DNA of 5,023 bases, taken from NCBI GenBank assembly GCA_050945755.1, contig JBMNTN010000104.1, positions 1-5,023 of the forward strand, in the 5' to 3' direction. The position numbers and the translations under genes are program-made. Each line of letters starts with the position of its first letter. The first letter of the stretch is position 1. Shown here piece by piece: positions 4,337 through 5,023 of this stretch. Source of the stretch: JAQVXR01 sp050945755 (lineage in GTDB: Bacteria > Bacillota > Dehalobacteriia > Dehalobacteriales > Dehalobacteriaceae). Below the pieces are notes generated by a model that searched no databases, had not been told where the DNA came from, and worked only from the letters and a program-made list of their open reading frames with translations.

Positions 4337-5023
4337 TTAGAATTCGTTCGGCAATAGGTTAAGCTCTGCCTGAGTAAAGACAGGCCCATCAAGGCAGATG
4401 AAATGAGATCCAATGTTACACCTACCACACTTACCAATACCGCACTTCATCCTCATTTCCAGGGTGGTAATAACCTGCTCATCAGAATATCCCATTTTCT
4501 TGAGGGACTGGAGACAGAACTTAATCATAATAGGAGGTCCGCACAGAACAACAATCTTTCCTTTGGGGTCAGGGTTTAGCTGCTCCAAAAACGAGGGAAC
4601 AAATCCCACATTTCCTTCCCAGCGGGGATCCGGACCGTCAATGGTCACGTGGATCTTGGTATCCTTCTGCTTTGGCCACTCATCAAAGAGAAGATCTTTG
4701 TAGCACAGATCATCATAAGACCTGGCACCATAAACTACATCAATTTTCCCAAAGTCCGCACGGTGGATGAAACTGTACCGGATTAAAGATCCTACCGGAG
4801 CAAGGCCAATACCTCCACCAATATATAGCATATCCTTTCCCTTGCACACGTCAATGGGGAAGCCATTTCCATAAGGTCCGCGCACACCTACATGCTGCCC
4901 AATTTTAATATCATGAAGGGCATCAGTGAGCATTCCGCATTTCTTTATGGAAAACTCCAGGTGATTTTCCCCTTGAGAGGCAACGGAAAACATCCCCTCA
5001 CCGATATTTATCAGGGAAAACAT
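4337..5023 (-). CDS. FAD/NAD(P)-binding [2Fe-2S] oxidoreductase subunit, 5' end cut off
   Basis: The visible 228 residues belong to the ferredoxin-NADP reductase superfamily, in the branch that includes anaerobic sulfite reductase subunit B, hydrogenase gamma subunits, FlxA and PyrK. The flavin part ends with MFSVAS (11-16, in place of the usual RxYS) and VGVRGPYGNGF (45-55). The nucleotide-binding part starts at MLYIGGGIGLAPVGSLIRY (65-83) and includes VLCGPP (159-164). The C-terminus has Cys194, Cys199, Cys202 and Cys210 (CX4CX2CX7C), a PyrK-like [2Fe-2S] site. It should pass electrons between NAD(P)H and an iron-sulfur partner in the cytoplasm. The Met coded by the last three bases is probably internal, because family members have about 50 more residues of flavin domain before MFSLINIGEG; the gene is taken to continue beyond the right edge. 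Which complex it serves cannot be told without the upstream genes. A terminator follows it. Confidence 0.85.
   Translation of the reverse strand: MFSLINIGEGMFSVASQGENHLEFSIKKCGMLTDALHDIKIGQHVGVRGPYGNGFPIDVCKGKDMLYIGGGIGLAPVGSLIRYSFIHRADFGKIDVVYGARSYDDLCYKDLLFDEWPKQKDTKIHVTIDGPDPRWEGNVGFVPSFLEQLNPDPKGKIVVLCGPPIMIKFCLQSLKKMGYSDEQVITTLEMRMKCGIGKCGRCNIGSHFICLDGPVFTQAELNLLPNEF

Noticed and set aside
4413..4703. Plus-strand frame of 96 codons opposite the oxidoreductase gene
   Set aside because: Antisense to the conserved iron-sulfur and nucleotide-binding regions; no ribosome binding site.

Overview
The window reads as a piece of chromosome from an anaerobic Firmicute, most likely a Clostridia/Peptococcaceae-type organism (genus not determined). 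The reasons are a moderately AT-rich base composition, strong GGAGG-type ribosome binding sites with ATG, GTG and probably other non-ATG starts, classical hairpin-plus-U-tract terminators, a YlbF-family protein, and an iron-sulfur FAD/NAD(P) oxidoreductase of the kind linked to anaerobic electron transfer. All six supported genes are on the minus strand, so transcription runs from high to low coordinates. No tRNA, rRNA, CRISPR array or intact mobile element was seen.

In transcription order: (1) 5023-4337 is the 3' part of an FAD/NAD(P)-binding oxidoreductase ending in a [2Fe-2S] cysteine motif, closed by a clear terminator at 4294-4321. (2) 4164-3805 is a stand-alone YlbF-like helical protein with two adjacent palindromes and a possible promoter in front of it. 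(3) The 3596-3804 intergenic region holds a 12-bp GC-cored hairpin, a second overlapping inverted repeat and a 15-codon Cys-rich reading frame. (4) 3595-1189 is a compact operon: a MoxR-type AAA+ ATPase, a CoxE-type VWA protein (8-bp overlap with the ATPase, GTG start) and, 27 bp later, a 68-residue zinc-ribbon protein. (5) 1034-306 is a membrane-anchored TPR protein with its own near-consensus sigma-A promoter (TTGACA, 17 bp, TATTAT) and a strong terminator at 269-300. (6) 1-268 has no confident gene; it holds another hairpin (17-64) and a weak extended -10 pointing out of the window.

Functionally, the MoxR and VWA proteins are expected to work as a chaperone pair: the ATPase remodels a client protein and the VWA protein recruits the client through its metal site. 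In the best-known relatives (CoxD/CoxE) the client is a molybdenum hydroxylase. No such client is encoded here, so the target is open, and the co-transcribed zinc-ribbon protein is the only local clue. The TPR protein may share read-through transcription with that operon but has its own promoter. The oxidoreductase and the YlbF-like gene look like independent units. I found no convincing new system. The most unusual parts are the orphan MoxR/VWA/zinc-ribbon set and the structured leader in front of it.
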